NCBI GenBank assembly: GCA_027025615.1
Contig: JALVQM010000300.1
Location: 1 to 35,156 of the forward strand
Direction of reading: 5' to 3'
Source: Desulfobacteraceae bacterium
GTDB taxonomy: Bacteria > Desulfobacterota > Desulfobacteria > Desulfobacterales > Desulfosarcinaceae
Length of the DNA: 35,156 nt
Shown here: positions 1-9,905 of the stretch, in pieces
Layout: the number at the start of each line of letters is the position of its first letter
How positions within the stretch are numbered: position 1 is the first letter of the stretch
Notes under the pieces: generated by a model
Seen by the model: only the letters and a program-made list of their open reading frames with translations
The model's database searches: none
What the model was told of the DNA's origin: nothing
Translations under genes and position numbers: made by a program

Positions 1-795
1 TGATTACGCCCCTCATGATTGTGCATCCGAACTCCTTGGGGTTTGATTACCATCAGCCGCTATATTTTTGTGGCAATTTGTTTCATATTTTATCAGAGAA
101 AATTATACGAACAAGCATTTTCTCCATGATACAAAGTCAACCCTTCAAGATGACACAAACAGCAATATCCGAGAACCTGGTGAAAACTTCACAGCTGATC
201 AGTTTCAGGAAGAAGATCTGTAGTTGGGCATAGTAGCAAAAAACAGAACCCGCTAACAACAACGATATGCAATACTATGGGAAAACTTCATACTCCCACT
301 TTACAATTGACAAAACCGATGAAGAACTTTTATGATTTTTTTCAAAGCTTAAAGGGCCGTCCTTCATAAAACCGGCTTGGTCCCGGGACCGAAGCATTTC
401 CCTGTCAGCCTGCTACCTGTTCCGAACTTGACAAAAGCCTGTATTTCGTGGATGCCGATTTTCAATGCAGCCGATTCCAAGTGCTGAAGATGACGACATG
501 GTCAGGGATGCTATTGTGAATCAAAATTATTATTACTGCTGCAAACGCGTCTTTATCCAATTCCGACAGATGTGGATCTTTTCAAATAATTGGCATATTC
601 ATGAAAAGTTTTGTTCAGCTCCAGGCTGCGAAAGGCAAAACTTCAAGATAGAAAACCCTTATGACAGCGGAGAAAAACAGCTTATTTTTCGACAGGCAAC
701 TTACAACACCGGATTGAATTATTGGCAGGGCGAAATAGCGGCGCCGGCTCTGATGATGGAAAAGCCTGGTTGCTAAATAAAAGGATAGAACAGTA

Positions 796-1344
796 ATGAT
801 GAACAAAGCAATTTTCAAAGCTTGTATACTGATTGTAGTAGTCTTTTTAGGATCATCAATCGTTATTGCGAAAGGAGAAGTAGCCATGCAGATATCAAGC
901 AGTGCTTTTAGCCACGAACAGAAAATCCCTACAAGATTCACCTGCGATGGCCAGGATATTTCACCGCCGCTTTCCTGGCAGCAGGTCCCTTCGGAGACAA
1001 AAAGCCTTGTATTAATCTGTGATGATCCCGACGCTCCGATGGGTACCTGGGTTCACTGGGTGTTTTATGATATCCCGCCCGGCGTCAGTCAATTGCCGGA
1101 AAACATAGAGCCGGCCCAACATCCAGCCGTGGGCGGGACCCAGGGAACAAGTGATTTTGGACGAATCGGTTATGGAGGACCATGCCCACCTTCGGGAACC
1201 CATCGCTACTTTTTCAAACTCTATGCTCTTGACACAGTCTTGGATCTGCCTCCCGGACAGACAAAAAAGCAAGTCCTGGCTGCCATGCAGGGCCACGTTC
1301 TGGCTGAAGCGACCTTGATGGGCAAATACAGCCGCAGCAACTGA
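796..1344 (+). CDS. YbhB/YbcL-type PEBP (Raf kinase inhibitor-like) family protein with N-terminal signal peptide
   Basis: ORF with hydrophobic N-terminus and PEBP motifs: FTCDGQDISPPLSW, DDPDAPMGTWVHWVFYDIP, GGPCPPSGTHRYFFKLYALD. Confidence 0.93.
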   Translation: MMNKAIFKACILIVVVFLGSSIVIAKGEVAMQISSSAFSHEQKIPTRFTCDGQDISPPLSWQQVPSETKSLVLICDDPDAPMGTWVHWVFYDIPPGVSQLPENIEPAQHPAVGGTQGTSDFGRIGYGGPCPPSGTHRYFFKLYALDTVLDLPPGQTKKQVLAAMQGHVLAEATLMGKYSRSN

Positions 1345-1345
1345 T

Positions 1346-2260
1346 ATGATCAGACGCATTCTGCTTTGGACAGCCGGCAGCCTTGTTGTAATAGGCGTGC
1401 TGTTCACTATCCGGCTTGCAGTTGTAGATACTTCTCTGGTTAGACGACTTGAAAAAAGCAGAGCTTGCCGCGCTTGCGATCTTTCTTTTGCCAAATTGGC
1501 CGGTGCAAACCTGGCCCGGACCGATTTTAGTGGAGCAGACCTGCGCAGGGCGGATTTGCGTGGAGCCAACCTTAAAGGGGCTCTCTTTGTCAATGCCAGG
1601 ATCAGGGGCATAGTGCTTGAGAACGCCATCCTTGACAAGGCTATTTGGGTTGGCGGCCAAGAATGTGGCCCTGGTTCCAGGGGACTTTGCCTTACCAAAC
1701 AACTGCAACAGCTGCTGGAAACAGGCCAATGCAAAGGCTGCTATCTCGCAGGTGCCACCCTGGAAGCATTGGACCTGTCAGGCGCCGACCTCCAGGGAGC
1801 CGACCTCAGGCAAGCTCAACTTGCCGGGGCAAAATTGACAGTTGCCGACCTTGGAGGCAGCAACCTAAGCAGTGCTTACCTGAAAGCGGCAACTTGCATT
1901 AAAACCAATTTCAGCCTGTCCGACCTTTCTCATTGTGACATGGACGACGCCGACCTGGAACAGAGCTACTTGCGTGGCGCTGTTCTGAACTGGGCCACCG
2001 CCAGCAAAGCGAATCTGGCAGAGGCAGACCTTGCCGAAAGCGTAGGCCGTTATGCCAAATTCAACGGCTCTAACCTGACTGGTGCCAACCTCTCGGGAGC
2101 CGACCTGCGGCAGGCAGATTTCAGCAATGCCAATCTGGCAGGAGCTGTTTTGAAAAATACCCAATTGGACGGGGCAAATTTTAAAGGAGCTGATTTAAAT
2201 GGTGCAGTTTGGAGCGATGGAAGAATCTGCGGCCCCGGCTCAATCGGCAAATGCCGATAA
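1346..2260 (+). CDS. Pentapeptide-repeat protein with N-terminal membrane anchor
   Basis: Many A(D/N)LxX repeats (GADLRRADLRGANLKGA, SGADLQGADLRQAQLAGAKL). Hydrophobic N-terminus. Two modules, each opening with CxxC and closing with CGPGSxGxC. Confidence 0.9.
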   Translation: MIRRILLWTAGSLVVIGVLFTIRLAVVDTSLVRRLEKSRACRACDLSFAKLAGANLARTDFSGADLRRADLRGANLKGALFVNARIRGIVLENAILDKAIWVGGQECGPGSRGLCLTKQLQQLLETGQCKGCYLAGATLEALDLSGADLQGADLRQAQLAGAKLTVADLGGSNLSSAYLKAATCIKTNFSLSDLSHCDMDDADLEQSYLRGAVLNWATASKANLAEADLAESVGRYAKFNGSNLTGANLSGADLRQADFSNANLAGAVLKNTQLDGANFKGADLNGAVWSDGRICGPGSIGKCR

Positions 2261-2332
2261 AGCAACAAATCGAAAAACTCAGTCACTATCCGGCCTGTTC
2301 TGCGCCCTCGAATATACAGGCGAAGTTCTATG

Positions 2333-2347
2333 CAGACCAGTGGTCTG
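2333..2347. promoter_or_regulatory. 15-bp perfect palindrome CAGACCA-G-TGGTCTG, candidate operator for the cluster GntR/FadR-type regulator
   Basis: Exact inverted repeat read in the sequence, just upstream of a sigma70-like promoter in front of the hydroxyproline cluster. Confidence 0.45.
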
Positions 2348-2363
2348 ATGACCTGAATATTGC

Positions 2364-2391
2364 TTGACAGACATGACTGCTTTTATATAAA
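2364..2391 (+). promoter_or_regulatory. Candidate sigma70 promoter (TTGACA - 16 nt - TATAAA)
   Basis: TTGACA at 2364-2369 and TATAAA at 2386-2391, immediately upstream of the activase gene. Confidence 0.5.
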
Positions 2392-2424
2392 GTTAGATAG
2401 ATATTATTGACAGGAACTGGTAGG

Positions 2425-3231
2425 ATGACCAGATGTGAAGTCCCCAAAATATCCGCTACCATATTTAAAATCAAGCGGTACGCTATCCATGATGGACCTG
2501 GTATCAGGACCACTGTTTTTCTCAAAGGCTGCCCTTTGAGGTGTTTTTGGTGCCATAACCCTGAAGGACAGGCTTTCGAGCCCCAAGAAATCGCCGGGGG
2601 ACCGGCAACCGGAGGTAAACCCCAGATCGCAGGTTGGCCTGCAACTGTTGCCGAAATTATCTCCGAAATTGAAAAGGACCTTGTTTTTTTCGATGATTCA
2701 GGCGGTGGAGTTACTTTTTCCGGCGGCGAACCCCTGGCCCAACCTGATTTTCTGATCTCCCTGTTGGCTGCCTGCCGCCAACGCAACCTGCACACAGTAC
2801 TGGATACGTCCGGTTTTGCTGAACAGGAAACTTTCATGGCCGCTGCCAAATTGGCAGACCTGGTGCTTTTTGATCTAAAGGCAATGGATCCTGAACTGCA
2901 TCATAAGGTTACCGGGGTAGACAACCGCCAGATTTTGAAAAATTTTAATGCTGCCTGCCAGGCCGGGATCCCCATGCGGGTAAGGGTACCCCTGGTACCA
3001 TCGGTCAGCACCACTGCTGAAAACCTATCACACCTGGCCGATTTTCTCACGTCGCAACCCCTGATTTACCCTGTTGACCTGCTACCTTACCATGACATCG
3101 GCCTTGATAAATATCGCCGCCTGGGCCTGGGCAGCCGGATAAGAAAAATTGTCAAGCTCAGCGACCAAGAAATAAATCTGGCAAAACAAATTTTATCTGA
3201 CAGCAAACTTGAAGTCTCTATTGGAGGTTAA
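2425..3231 (+). CDS. hypE: Radical SAM glycyl-radical-enzyme activating enzyme (HypE-like)
   Basis: GCPLRCFWCHNPEG (CxxxCxxC), DGPGIRTTVFLKGCPLRC, GGGVTFSGGEPL, FDLKAMD. Directly upstream of the glycyl radical enzyme. The ORF track starts at TTG 2407; ATG 2425 is the alternative used here. Confidence 0.93.
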   Translation: MTRCEVPKISATIFKIKRYAIHDGPGIRTTVFLKGCPLRCFWCHNPEGQAFEPQEIAGGPATGGKPQIAGWPATVAEIISEIEKDLVFFDDSGGGVTFSGGEPLAQPDFLISLLAACRQRNLHTVLDTSGFAEQETFMAAAKLADLVLFDLKAMDPELHHKVTGVDNRQILKNFNAACQAGIPMRVRVPLVPSVSTTAENLSHLADFLTSQPLIYPVDLLPYHDIGLDKYRRLGLGSRIRKIVKLSDQEINLAKQILSDSKLEVSIGG

Positions 3232-3232
3232 A

Positions 3233-5596
3233 ATGACACCCCGTGTTTCAGCATTGCGCCAGCAAAGTCTTGAGGCCGTTCCGACCATTTCGGCTGAACG
3301 GGCCTTGCTGGTTACTGAGTTTTATCAAACCGGTATTGCCCAGAAGGTCTCGCCACCTGTCCAGCGGGCCATGGCTTTCAGGTACATCCTCGAAAACAAG
3401 ACAATCTATATCGGCGATGGAGAACTGATCGTGGGTGAGAGGGGACCGGCACCCAAAGCGACTCCCACCTATCCTGAAGTCTGCCTTCACAGCGAACAGG
3501 ATTTACAAATCCTCGACCAGCGCCCCAAGGTTCCCTTCAAAGTCAACCAGTCCACCTTTGAAGCCTATCGTCATAAAATAATACCATTTTGGAAGGGCAA
3601 GTCCATGCGCGAGAAAATCTTCGCCAGCATGGATCAATCATGGCTTGCCGCATACAAGGCCGGAATTTTTACCGAGTTCCAGGAGCAAAGAGCCCCCGGC
3701 CATACGGCCATGGGAGACAAAATTTATCACCTGGGCATGGATGACCTGAAAGCCCAAATCAAAGCCACAGGCGACAAACTGGATTTCGTTAACGATCCCA
3801 AGGCCCTGGACAAACTCGAACAGCTTAAGGCCATGACCATTGCCGCCGACGCGATCATCAAATACGCCCAACGCCATGCAAAGGTGCTGGCCCAAATGGC
3901 AGCCGGTGAGCAGGATCCGGACAGGAAAGCCGAACTGCTGGAAATGCATCGAATTTGCAACAAGGTCCCCCGTAAGGCACCTGAAACTTTCTGGGAGGCC
4001 CTCCAGTACTATTGGTTCGTGCACGTTGGAGTAATTACCGAGCTAAACCCCTGGGATGCTTTCAACCCCGGACGGCTTGACCAACATTTGTGGCCTTTTT
4101 ACAGGCGCCAGCTGGAAGACGGCAGCCTTTCTCCCGAACAGGCCCACGAGCTTCTATGTTGTTTCTGGATTAAGTTCAACAATCATCCTGCCCCTCCCAA
4201 GGTCGGTGTGACCGCTAAAGAAAGCAACACTTACGTGGATTTTGCCCTGATCAATCTTGGCGGAGTGGACCGTGAAAACCAGGATGCGGTCAATGAAGTT
4301 TCATACCTGATCCTTGATGTTATCCAGGAAATGCGTCTGCTGCAGCCTTCTTCCATGGTACAGGTAAGCAAAAAAAACCATGATCGTTTTCTGGCCCGGG
4401 CTTTGGAAATAGTCCGCACCGGTTTCGGCCAGCCATCGATTTTCAACACCGAAGCTATCGTTCAGGAGCTTATCCGCCAGGGCAAAAGAGTGGAAGATGC
4501 CCGTATGGCAGGTGCCAGCGGATGTGTCGAGGCCGGCGCTTTTGGCAAAGAAGCCTATTTTTTAACCGGTTACTTTAACTTGCCAAAGGTTCTTGAAATT
4601 ACTTTGAACAACGGGGTAGACCCGCAAAGCGGTCTGAAAATAGGGGTTGAGACAGGTGATCCCGGCGACTGGCAAAATTTCCAGGAACTGGTGGAAGCCT
4701 TCAAAATCCAACTCCAACATTTTATAGACATAAAAATCAGGGGCAACAATATCATCGAAAGATTAAACGCCAAGTACATGCCGGTGCCCTTTTTGTCTTT
4801 GCTCATCGATGACTGCATTGCCAACTGCAAGGACTATAACGCTGGAGGTGCCCGTTATAACACATCATATATCCAGGGTGTTGGTCTGGGCAGTATCACA
4901 GATGCTCTGGCAGCCATAAAATATCAGGTCTTCGACACCCAGGCCACGTCGATGGAAAACCTGCTTGTTGCCCTGGAACGTAATTTCGAGGGTTATGCCG
5001 ATCTGCATTATGATCTTATCCACCACAGCCCCAAGTACGGCAACGACAACGAGTATGCCGATAACATATGTAAACTTGTTTTCGAAGTCTTCTTCTCGGC
5101 TGTGGACGGTCGTCCAAACACCCGCGGCGGATTCCATCGGATCAACCTTCTTCCGACCACCTGTCACGTATATTTCGGAAGCGTTATCGGTGCCACAGCC
5201 GACGGCCGCAAGGCCGGCACCCCCCTTTCAGAAGGAATATCGCCGGTCCAGGGCGCTGACCTGAACGGGCCAACGGCCGTTCTTAAATCGGCCTCAAAAA
5301 TTGACCACCTACGAACAGGCGGGACTTTGCTCAATCAGAAGTTTTTACCTCAGGTCCTTTCCGACCGGAAAGGAATCAACAAGCTGGTACACCTGATTCG
5401 ATCTTATTTTAAGCTCGACGGTCATCATATCCAATTCAACGTGGTCGACGGCAAGGTGCTGCGCAAAGCTCAAGAGCACCCTGAACAGTACCGCGACCTG
5501 ATTGTCAGGGTTGCCGGCTACAGTGATTATTTCGTTGACTTGACGCCCGAGCTGCAGGAAGAGATTATAAAACGAACTCAGCATGCAGAACTTTAA
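3233..5596 (+). CDS. hypD: Glycyl radical enzyme, trans-4-hydroxy-L-proline dehydratase (HypD)-like
   Basis: C-terminal glycyl radical motif RVAGYSDYF. Active-site loop GASGCVEAGAFGKEAYFLTGYFNLPKVLEITLNNG with the Cys-Val-Glu of HypD. NPWDAFNPGRLDQHLWPFY and QRAPGHT also match HypD as recalled. ATG at 3233 follows a GGAGG ribosome-binding site. Confidence 0.92.
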   Translation: MTPRVSALRQQSLEAVPTISAERALLVTEFYQTGIAQKVSPPVQRAMAFRYILENKTIYIGDGELIVGERGPAPKATPTYPEVCLHSEQDLQILDQRPKVPFKVNQSTFEAYRHKIIPFWKGKSMREKIFASMDQSWLAAYKAGIFTEFQEQRAPGHTAMGDKIYHLGMDDLKAQIKATGDKLDFVNDPKALDKLEQLKAMTIAADAIIKYAQRHAKVLAQMAAGEQDPDRKAELLEMHRICNKVPRKAPETFWEALQYYWFVHVGVITELNPWDAFNPGRLDQHLWPFYRRQLEDGSLSPEQAHELLCCFWIKFNNHPAPPKVGVTAKESNTYVDFALINLGGVDRENQDAVNEVSYLILDVIQEMRLLQPSSMVQVSKKNHDRFLARALEIVRTGFGQPSIFNTEAIVQELIRQGKRVEDARMAGASGCVEAGAFGKEAYFLTGYFNLPKVLEITLNNGVDPQSGLKIGVETGDPGDWQNFQELVEAFKIQLQHFIDIKIRGNNIIERLNAKYMPVPFLSLLIDDCIANCKDYNAGGARYNTSYIQGVGLGSITDALAAIKYQVFDTQATSMENLLVALERNFEGYADLHYDLIHHSPKYGNDNEYADNICKLVFEVFFSAVDGRPNTRGGFHRINLLPTTCHVYFGSVIGATADGRKAGTPLSEGISPVQGADLNGPTAVLKSASKIDHLRTGGTLLNQKFLPQVLSDRKGINKLVHLIRSYFKLDGHHIQFNVVDGKVLRKAQEHPEQYRDLIVRVAGYSDYFVDLTPELQEEIIKRTQHAEL

Positions 5597-5612
5597 AAGC
5601 CGAATATAAACC

Positions 5613-6317
5613 ATGGTATTCCAAGCTATCCGCAAAAGCACAGCCCCGGAAATGGTGGCTCGACAAATCCTGGAAAAAATTTCCCGGGGTGAACTTGAAC
5701 CCGGACAACGCCTTCCATCCCAGAGAGATCTGGCCAACGCCCTGGCCGTGGGTCGATCTTCTGTACGAGAGGCCATAAACGCTCTGGTAGTAATGGGTTA
5801 TCTGGAGGTAAAACATGGAAAGGGCACTTTTGTAGCCGCCAGGCTGCCTTCTGAAAAAAACGCAGTCCAGAAGCTGGGTTCAGCCCTGGAAACCGGCAGC
5901 CTGGTAGATTTAATGGAGGTCCGACAACTGCTGGAATGCAAATCCGCCGCCCTGGCGGCAGAACGGGCCGATCAGGAACAAATCGAACGTCTGCAGGCCA
6001 GCCTGCGAGCCATGGAAACAGCAGACACTGATTACAAGGCATTTTTAAAAGCCGACCTGGGTTTTCATTCTGTCCTTGCCGAAGCCGCCGGCAATTCCAT
6101 CATCTGTGAAATGATGAAACTGATTACCAGCAAAGTAAGCCGGCAGCACGCACGCCTGCGTACCGGCTTGCTCTCTCCTGAATACCGCCGGCGTTCAATC
6201 TCCACTGCAACCAAGGTGGTTGCCGCAATTGCCGCGGGAGACCAGAAACAGGCCAGGCGGCAAATGGAACTTCATCTAGGGCTGATTGCAAGCGAATTAA
6301 AAGACATAGTTCCCTGA
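5613..6317 (+). CDS. GntR/FadR-family transcriptional regulator (winged helix plus FCD domain)
   Basis: ISRGELEPGQRLPSQRDLANALAVGRSSVREAINALVVMGYLEVKHGKGTFV, followed by FCD-type helices (MEVRQLLECKSAALAAERA, DLGFHSVLAEAAGN). Confidence 0.95.
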   Translation: MVFQAIRKSTAPEMVARQILEKISRGELEPGQRLPSQRDLANALAVGRSSVREAINALVVMGYLEVKHGKGTFVAARLPSEKNAVQKLGSALETGSLVDLMEVRQLLECKSAALAAERADQEQIERLQASLRAMETADTDYKAFLKADLGFHSVLAEAAGNSIICEMMKLITSKVSRQHARLRTGLLSPEYRRRSISTATKVVAAIAAGDQKQARRQMELHLGLIASELKDIVP

Positions 6318-6334
6318 AGGAGGCTGAAACATAT

Positions 6335-7294
6335 ATGCAAATACGAATCCTTTCCGCTGATGAGGTACGCCAGGCCCTTTCAATGGAGCAGGCAATTGAA
6401 ATCATGGGTTCGGCGTTCGGCCAATACTCGGCCGGCCACGCCACAGTACCCCTGAGAACAAGGCTGGAAACAGAACGCGGAGTCTCTCTGATCATGCCCG
6501 CGTTCTTGCACACCAGCAGGGACTTGGCAGTCAAGATAGTCTCTGTCTACGACCGGAATTCTTCCATGGGTTTGCCCACCATCAGTGCAATGGTCGTCGC
6601 ACTGGATGCGGAAACCGGTATGCCCCTGGCCCTGATCAATGGCGAAACTTTAACCGCCTTGCGCACCGGGGCTGCCGGCGGGCTTGCGGCCCGGTTGCTC
6701 AGCCGCAAAAATTGCCGAACCCTGGCCCTTTTTGGAGCAGGGGTTCAGGCCGAAGCCCAGCTTGAAGCGGCAATGCAGGTACGCGATATCGAAAAAGTAC
6801 TACTGGTAGACCCCAACGAGCAAAAAGCCCGGGAATTGGCTGGCCTGGTTTCCAACCGGCCCGGAGCCCCCAGGGTTGAAATTATAAATGACCCTGACAG
6901 GGCCGCAGCCTCCGCTGATCTCATAATAACCGCCACCACATCATCACGGCCCTTGTTCGATGGCACGCTGGTCAAACCCGGCACTCATGTCACCGGCATT
7001 GGATCTTTTACTCCTGAAATGCAGGAAATCGATTCTCACCTGGTAAAAAAATCCCTGGTGGTAGTCGATTCCCGCCAGGCCTGCCTGGCTGAAGCCGGAG
7101 ATATCATCGCCGGCGGCGGCAAAATTGACGCTGAAATCGGAGAGATCGTCAACGGCTCCCATCCCGGAAGGACAGACGATTTCCAGACAACCTTTTTCAA
7201 ATCGGTAGGTATAGCCGTCCAGGATGCGGCAGTAGCTGCTGCAATCCTGAAATCCGCTGCCGTTAAAAACCTTGGCACATCCATTCAATTATGA
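6335..7294 (+). CDS. Ornithine cyclodeaminase/mu-crystallin family protein, candidate delta1-pyrroline-2-carboxylate (ketimine) reductase
   Basis: Family motifs: [78 protein letters not shown]. Confidence 0.88.
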   Translation: MQIRILSADEVRQALSMEQAIEIMGSAFGQYSAGHATVPLRTRLETERGVSLIMPAFLHTSRDLAVKIVSVYDRNSSMGLPTISAMVVALDAETGMPLALINGETLTALRTGAAGGLAARLLSRKNCRTLALFGAGVQAEAQLEAAMQVRDIEKVLLVDPNEQKARELAGLVSNRPGAPRVEIINDPDRAAASADLIITATTSSRPLFDGTLVKPGTHVTGIGSFTPEMQEIDSHLVKKSLVVVDSRQACLAEAGDIIAGGGKIDAEIGEIVNGSHPGRTDDFQTTFFKSVGIAVQDAAVAAAILKSAAVKNLGTSIQL

Positions 7295-7493
7295 TGTCCC
7301 GGCAAAAAGCTCGATACCTTTTTTATGCGTCGTGCTGCGGCGGAAACCAGGTGCGAGGTTTGGACCACATCGCCCGGCACCTGCGTTTGCCAAAGCCTGA
7401 TCTTTTTGCCTGGGGATCGACTGTTATCAACTTCTTTCACCTTCCACATTTTGCATTACAATTTGCTTTCTTAAATAGTTGAGGTGAACAAAT

Positions 7494-8543
7494 ATGCAAT
7501 CAGACATACTGAAACCCATGGCTGAATGGCAACCGCCGGACAACTGGCAGCAAATTACTGCCATTGACTGTCATACCGCCGGAGAACCTTTCAGGGTAAT
7601 TACCGCCGGCCTTCCTCCCATTAAAGGCGCCACTATTCTCGAACGCCGGCGTTACTTCAGGGAGCATTACGACCGGCTGCGTACCATGCTGATGTGGGAA
7701 CCCCGGGGGCATGCCGACATGTACGGATGTATTGTTACCGGGCCTGTCAGCCGGGAAGCGGATTTCGGCGTGCTGTTCATGCACAATGAAGGGTATTCCA
7801 CCATGTGCGGTCATGGCATAATCGGCATTGCTACAGTAGCCCTGGAAACCGGCATGCTGGCCATGGACGGTCCTGAAACACGGGTCGGCATAGATACCCC
7901 GGCAGGCCTGGTCACTGCATGGGGCCATTGCGAAAACGGCAGGGTGAAAAGCGTATCATTCAACAATGTGCCCTGCTTTGCACCGGCCATCGACCAGCTA
8001 GTAAAAGTGCCCGGACTTGGTAAAGTACATTATGATCTGGGTTTTGGAGGGGCTTTCTACGCCTTTGTTGATGCTGACCGGCTGGGACTCGACACCAGTC
8101 CCGGCGGTTTTGGCGAACTGATCCGTCAGGGTATGGCAATCAAGCGTTCTATAATGGACAACGTGGTTATCGAGCACCCCCTGGAACCAGACCTTTCCTT
8201 TCTGTACGGCACTATATTTACTTCTGCCGCCAAAAAGCCGGGAGTTCACAGTCGACACGTATGTATTTTTGCCGAAGGACAAGTTGATCGCAGCCCAACC
8301 GGCACAGGCGTAAGTGCGAGACTTGCAATTCTTTATCGCAGGGGTGAAATCTCGAAAAACGATTCACTCAGCATCGAAAGTATAATCGGCACCCGCTTTA
8401 AGGGCAAGGTGATTGCAACGACAAGCTTCGGTCCCTATCAAGCTGTAATTCCCCAAATAGAAGGATCAGCCCATATAACCGCTGTCAACCGGTTCGTAGT
8501 CGATCCTGCAGACCCACTGGCCCGGGGCTTTATCTTGCGCTAA
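7494..8543 (+). CDS. Proline racemase superfamily, trans-3-hydroxy-L-proline dehydratase-like
   Basis: CHTAGEPFRV, MCGHGIIGIATVALETG (C105) and DRSPTGTGVSARLA. The second catalytic Cys of racemases is replaced by Thr (T269), as in trans-3-hydroxyproline dehydratases. Confidence 0.88.
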   Translation: MQSDILKPMAEWQPPDNWQQITAIDCHTAGEPFRVITAGLPPIKGATILERRRYFREHYDRLRTMLMWEPRGHADMYGCIVTGPVSREADFGVLFMHNEGYSTMCGHGIIGIATVALETGMLAMDGPETRVGIDTPAGLVTAWGHCENGRVKSVSFNNVPCFAPAIDQLVKVPGLGKVHYDLGFGGAFYAFVDADRLGLDTSPGGFGELIRQGMAIKRSIMDNVVIEHPLEPDLSFLYGTIFTSAAKKPGVHSRHVCIFAEGQVDRSPTGTGVSARLAILYRRGEISKNDSLSIESIIGTRFKGKVIATTSFGPYQAVIPQIEGSAHITAVNRFVVDPADPLARGFILR

Positions 8544-8559
8544 GATAAAAGGAGAAAAA

Positions 8560-9831
8560 TTGCACTTGTCGGCCACCTTCCGCATTCTGCTGGTTTTCGC
8601 CTTGATCCTGCTGGTGATCAAACGCCTGTCCCTGGGCAGCGCTTTTACCCTGGGCGCAGTAATTCTTGGCTTCATCTTTGGCATGACCCCTTTGGAACTT
8701 ACAATTTCAATGTGCAGAGCCTTGATCCACCCTAAAACTCTGGCCCTGTCATTGGTGGTCAGCCTGATCCTGGTACTTTCCCACAGCATGGAAGCAACCG
8801 GCCAAATGGAACGCCTCCTTCAAGGATTCAAGGGCCTGGTGGCCAACCCTTTGCTAAACCTGGCCATGTTTCCGGCTTTGATCGGCTTGCTACCCATGCC
8901 TGGAGGCGCTGTTTTTTCGGCCCCCATGGTAAAAAACCTGGGACGCAACCGAGGACTTGACAAGGTCCAGCTCAGTTTTCTCAATTACTGGTTCAGGCAT
9001 ATATGGGAGTACTGGTGGCCCCTTTATCCGGGAGTGCTGCTGGCTACCACCCTGGCCGACATGGATATCTGGACCTATGTCCTGCTGATGATACCCCTGA
9101 CCCCGGTTGCCGTTGCCGCCGGATGTATTTTTGTCCGCAACCCATCTGCTTCAACGTCGGATCCAAAACTTGAAGCTACAATCGCCCCCCGGTTTGCCCC
9201 TTTTTTAAAGGAACTGGGTCCCATAGTCACTGTAATCGCTGGAGGCCTCGGAGCCGGGTTTTTGCTTTCCCTTGTGATTTCAAAGGTTGCCAAGGAGCTT
9301 GGGCTTATTCTGGCTCTGGTTGTTGCCATCGGTCTGGTCTGGCACAGCGGCAAACTTTCCGGAACCGAAAGGATCCGGATGATAGTCAACAAAAAACTGC
9401 TCAGCATGTATTACATGGTTTCGGCCGTATTGATATTCAAAGAAATCTTGCAGGCAAGTGGTGCGGTAAATCAAATAAGCCGTGAATTGATCTCCTGGAA
9501 TATTCCCATGGTCCCCATCAGTATCATTTTGCCCATGCTGGTAGGGGCTGTTTCCGGAATCACGATTGCTTTTGTAGGTACCACTTTTCCCATTATTTTT
9601 GCCTTGCTGCAAACCCTTGGACAAAATGAGCACCTGCCGGCCTTTCTGATGCTGGCCACGACTTCCGGTTTCGTGGGGGTACTGGTCTCACCCCTGCATC
9701 TTTGCCTGCTGCTTTCCAATTCTTTTTTCAAGGCCCCACATACAGCAGTGTATCGCCTTATTGGTCCGGCTGCAGCCATTTTACTTTGCACCGCACTGGT
9801 TTATTTCTCAATCCTGTATTATATTATCTAG
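8560..9831 (+). CDS. DUF401-like multi-pass integral membrane protein, putative permease
   Basis: Multiple hydrophobic segments; LLPMPGGAVFSAPMVKNLG and NYWFRHIWEYWWPLYPG resemble the DUF401 family. TTG start with an upstream GGAG. Confidence 0.8.
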   Translation: MHLSATFRILLVFALILLVIKRLSLGSAFTLGAVILGFIFGMTPLELTISMCRALIHPKTLALSLVVSLILVLSHSMEATGQMERLLQGFKGLVANPLLNLAMFPALIGLLPMPGGAVFSAPMVKNLGRNRGLDKVQLSFLNYWFRHIWEYWWPLYPGVLLATTLADMDIWTYVLLMIPLTPVAVAAGCIFVRNPSASTSDPKLEATIAPRFAPFLKELGPIVTVIAGGLGAGFLLSLVISKVAKELGLILALVVAIGLVWHSGKLSGTERIRMIVNKKLLSMYYMVSAVLIFKEILQASGAVNQISRELISWNIPMVPISIILPMLVGAVSGITIAFVGTTFPIIFALLQTLGQNEHLPAFLMLATTSGFVGVLVSPLHLCLLLSNSFFKAPHTAVYRLIGPAAAILLCTALVYFSILYYII

Positions 9832-9905
9832 AAGCATGACTAACCTCTGAAAACCGGTCGATGAAACCCCCATTGGTCTTCAGACTTCAGCCAAGGAGAG
9901 CGGCC

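Noticed and set aside
15-776. Small ORFs 15..233 and 465..776 in the left end of the window
   Set aside because: No recognisable domain, no convincing ribosome-binding site, and an AT-rich region with low-complexity translations; could be intergenic or decayed sequence.
1012-2286. Several long minus-strand ORFs (240 aa, 171 aa, 99 aa, 78 aa) opposite the PEBP and pentapeptide genes
   Set aside because: They lie antisense to well-supported genes; repeat-rich translations mirror the pentapeptide codons and look like shadow ORFs.
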